From Mariniflexile litorale (GTDB lineage: Bacteria > Bacteroidota > Bacteroidia > Flavobacteriales > Flavobacteriaceae), in assembly GCF_031128465.2 (NCBI RefSeq), contig NZ_CP155618.1:1435501-1499500 (forward strand): DNA of 64,000 bases. Reading direction: 5' to 3'. Under the pieces are notes generated by a model. The model was not told the DNA's origin, did no database searches, and saw only the letters and a list, made by a program, of their open reading frames with translations. This document shows, piece by piece, positions 63,507 through 64,000 of the stretch (within the stretch, counting starts at the first letter, position 1; every line of letters starts with the position of its first letter). Both the position numbers and the translations under genes were made by a program.

Positions 63507-64000
63507 TTAATTATTTAGTAAGTAGTTTAAATTTTCCTTCCATTTGATGAATCCTTCTTTATTGCTGGAGTGTCTAATGAGATTAAATCTTGCTGAATCT
63601 GGGAGGATATTGTTTTTTTTATTCACCTCATTTTTAAATTCCTGTCTACCAATTTTGCTTATTAAATTTATATTTTCTTCTACAATTTCAATAGAATTAT
63701 TAAAATTATTAGAAATACTCCAAAGATAAGTGGCATGTGAATTTAAAAGTTCCCAACAATAATGAATTTTTTTATCACTTATTATAGTAAATAAGAATCC
63801 AAAATTTGGTTTTAGTGTAAATTTAATTTTATTATTATCATTTTGTTTTAAACCCGATAAGTAAACAAGTTGTCGCTTGTTTTTAATATGCTTATCTTTT
63901 ACAAAGAAGCCTATTAACTCCTGTTCATTTTCGTTAAATAAACTGTTTATTGGGTTAATATCTAATTTGTCAAAAAGCTCATCAAGGTTAAGAAGCTGTT
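63507..64000 (-). CDS. Unrecognised protein (partial, 5' end outside window)
   Basis: A minus-strand frame is open from the window edge to a stop at 63507-63509, giving the last 163 or so residues. The sequence begins QLLNLDELFDKLDINPINSL and contains FTLKPNFGFLFTIIS, YCWELLNSHATYLWSI and an acidic/hydrophobic coil-like stretch, and ends KWKENLNYLLNN. Codon use and continuous frame look genuine. No domain is recognised. Its position just past a tRNA and the short direct repeats is compatible with an accessory gene of an integrated element. Confidence 0.7.
   Translation of the reverse strand, partial: QLLNLDELFDKLDINPINSLFNENEQELIGFFVKDKHIKNKRQLVYLSGLKQNDNNKIKFTLKPNFGFLFTIISDKKIHYCWELLNSHATYLWSISNNFNNSIEIVEENINLISKIGRQEFKNEVNKKNNILPDSARFNLIRHSSNKEGFIKWKENLNYLLNN

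Noticed and set aside
1-64000. CRISPR arrays, complete insertion sequences or prophage genes
   Set aside because: No regularly spaced repeats with unique spacers, no transposase and no phage structural genes were seen on either strand.

Overview
The window is AT-rich chromosomal DNA from a member of the Bacteroidota, almost certainly the family Flavobacteriaceae. The evidence is a type IX secretion (T9SS) sorting-tail protein, the T9SS factor PorZ, SusC/SusD and other TonB-dependent receptors, FecI/FecR-type regulation, a bacilliredoxin, flavobacterial outer-membrane families, and many promoters of the Bacteroidota type (TTTG, about 19 bases, TAnnTTTG) with few Shine-Dalgarno sites.

Layout. 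1-2.6 kb: the start of a UmuC-type polymerase, a small exported protein, and a DUF2975/DUF2975/XRE set in which one DUF2975 gene is frameshifted in a homopolymer. 2.7-7.4 kb: a MocR-type regulator lacking the usual PLP lysine, divergent from a TonB-dependent receptor across a perfect inverted repeat, then bioB. 7.6-12.3 kb: a cupin-like protein, a small barrel, recX and a large T9SS cargo protein. 12.3-19.3 kb: the minus-strand run porZ-recO-TonB receptor, and gdhA. 19.7-22.2 kb: small envelope and housekeeping genes. 22.2-29.6 kb: a SusC/SusD pair with FecR and a divergent ECF sigma factor but no degradative enzymes, followed by a candidate small RNA on the minus strand. 30-38.4 kb: AraC regulator, HD hydrolase, a lipid pair (PlsC and acyl-ACP desaturase), bacilliredoxin, a TerB-DnaJ protein, DUF4403 and an LD-carboxypeptidase. 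38.5-53.5 kb: metG, ferritin, lipoproteins, OmpA-like protein, tex, mfd, a TlpA-like protein and YraN. 53.6-61.7 kb: an iron/manganese island with two convergent Feo systems. 61.8-64 kb: rseP, tRNA-Asn(GTT), a cluster of short direct repeats and an unrecognised partial gene.

The most notable features are as follows. (a) The metal island has a DtxR-type repressor, a membrane-anchored DtxR-FeoA-FeoA fusion, and a FeoB split into separate GTPase and permease ORFs that lie in one frame around a single stop codon. A canonical FeoA/FeoB/Cys-rich-protein operon converges on it. (b) A family of palindromic repeats beginning and ending CGTCATTG/CAATGACG is found between genes and also, in frame, inside mfd and probably metG. 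(c) There is a promoter-plus-terminator unit with no ORF next to the Sus locus. (d) The MocR-like protein has Gln at the Schiff-base lysine position and a palindromic candidate operator.

Functionally the window combines DNA repair (umuC, recX, recO, mfd), envelope biogenesis and nutrient uptake (five outer-membrane uptake or barrel loci, T9SS), iron homeostasis (Feo systems, ferritin, DtxR) and housekeeping. All identifications come from reading the sequence by eye; no database search was run.
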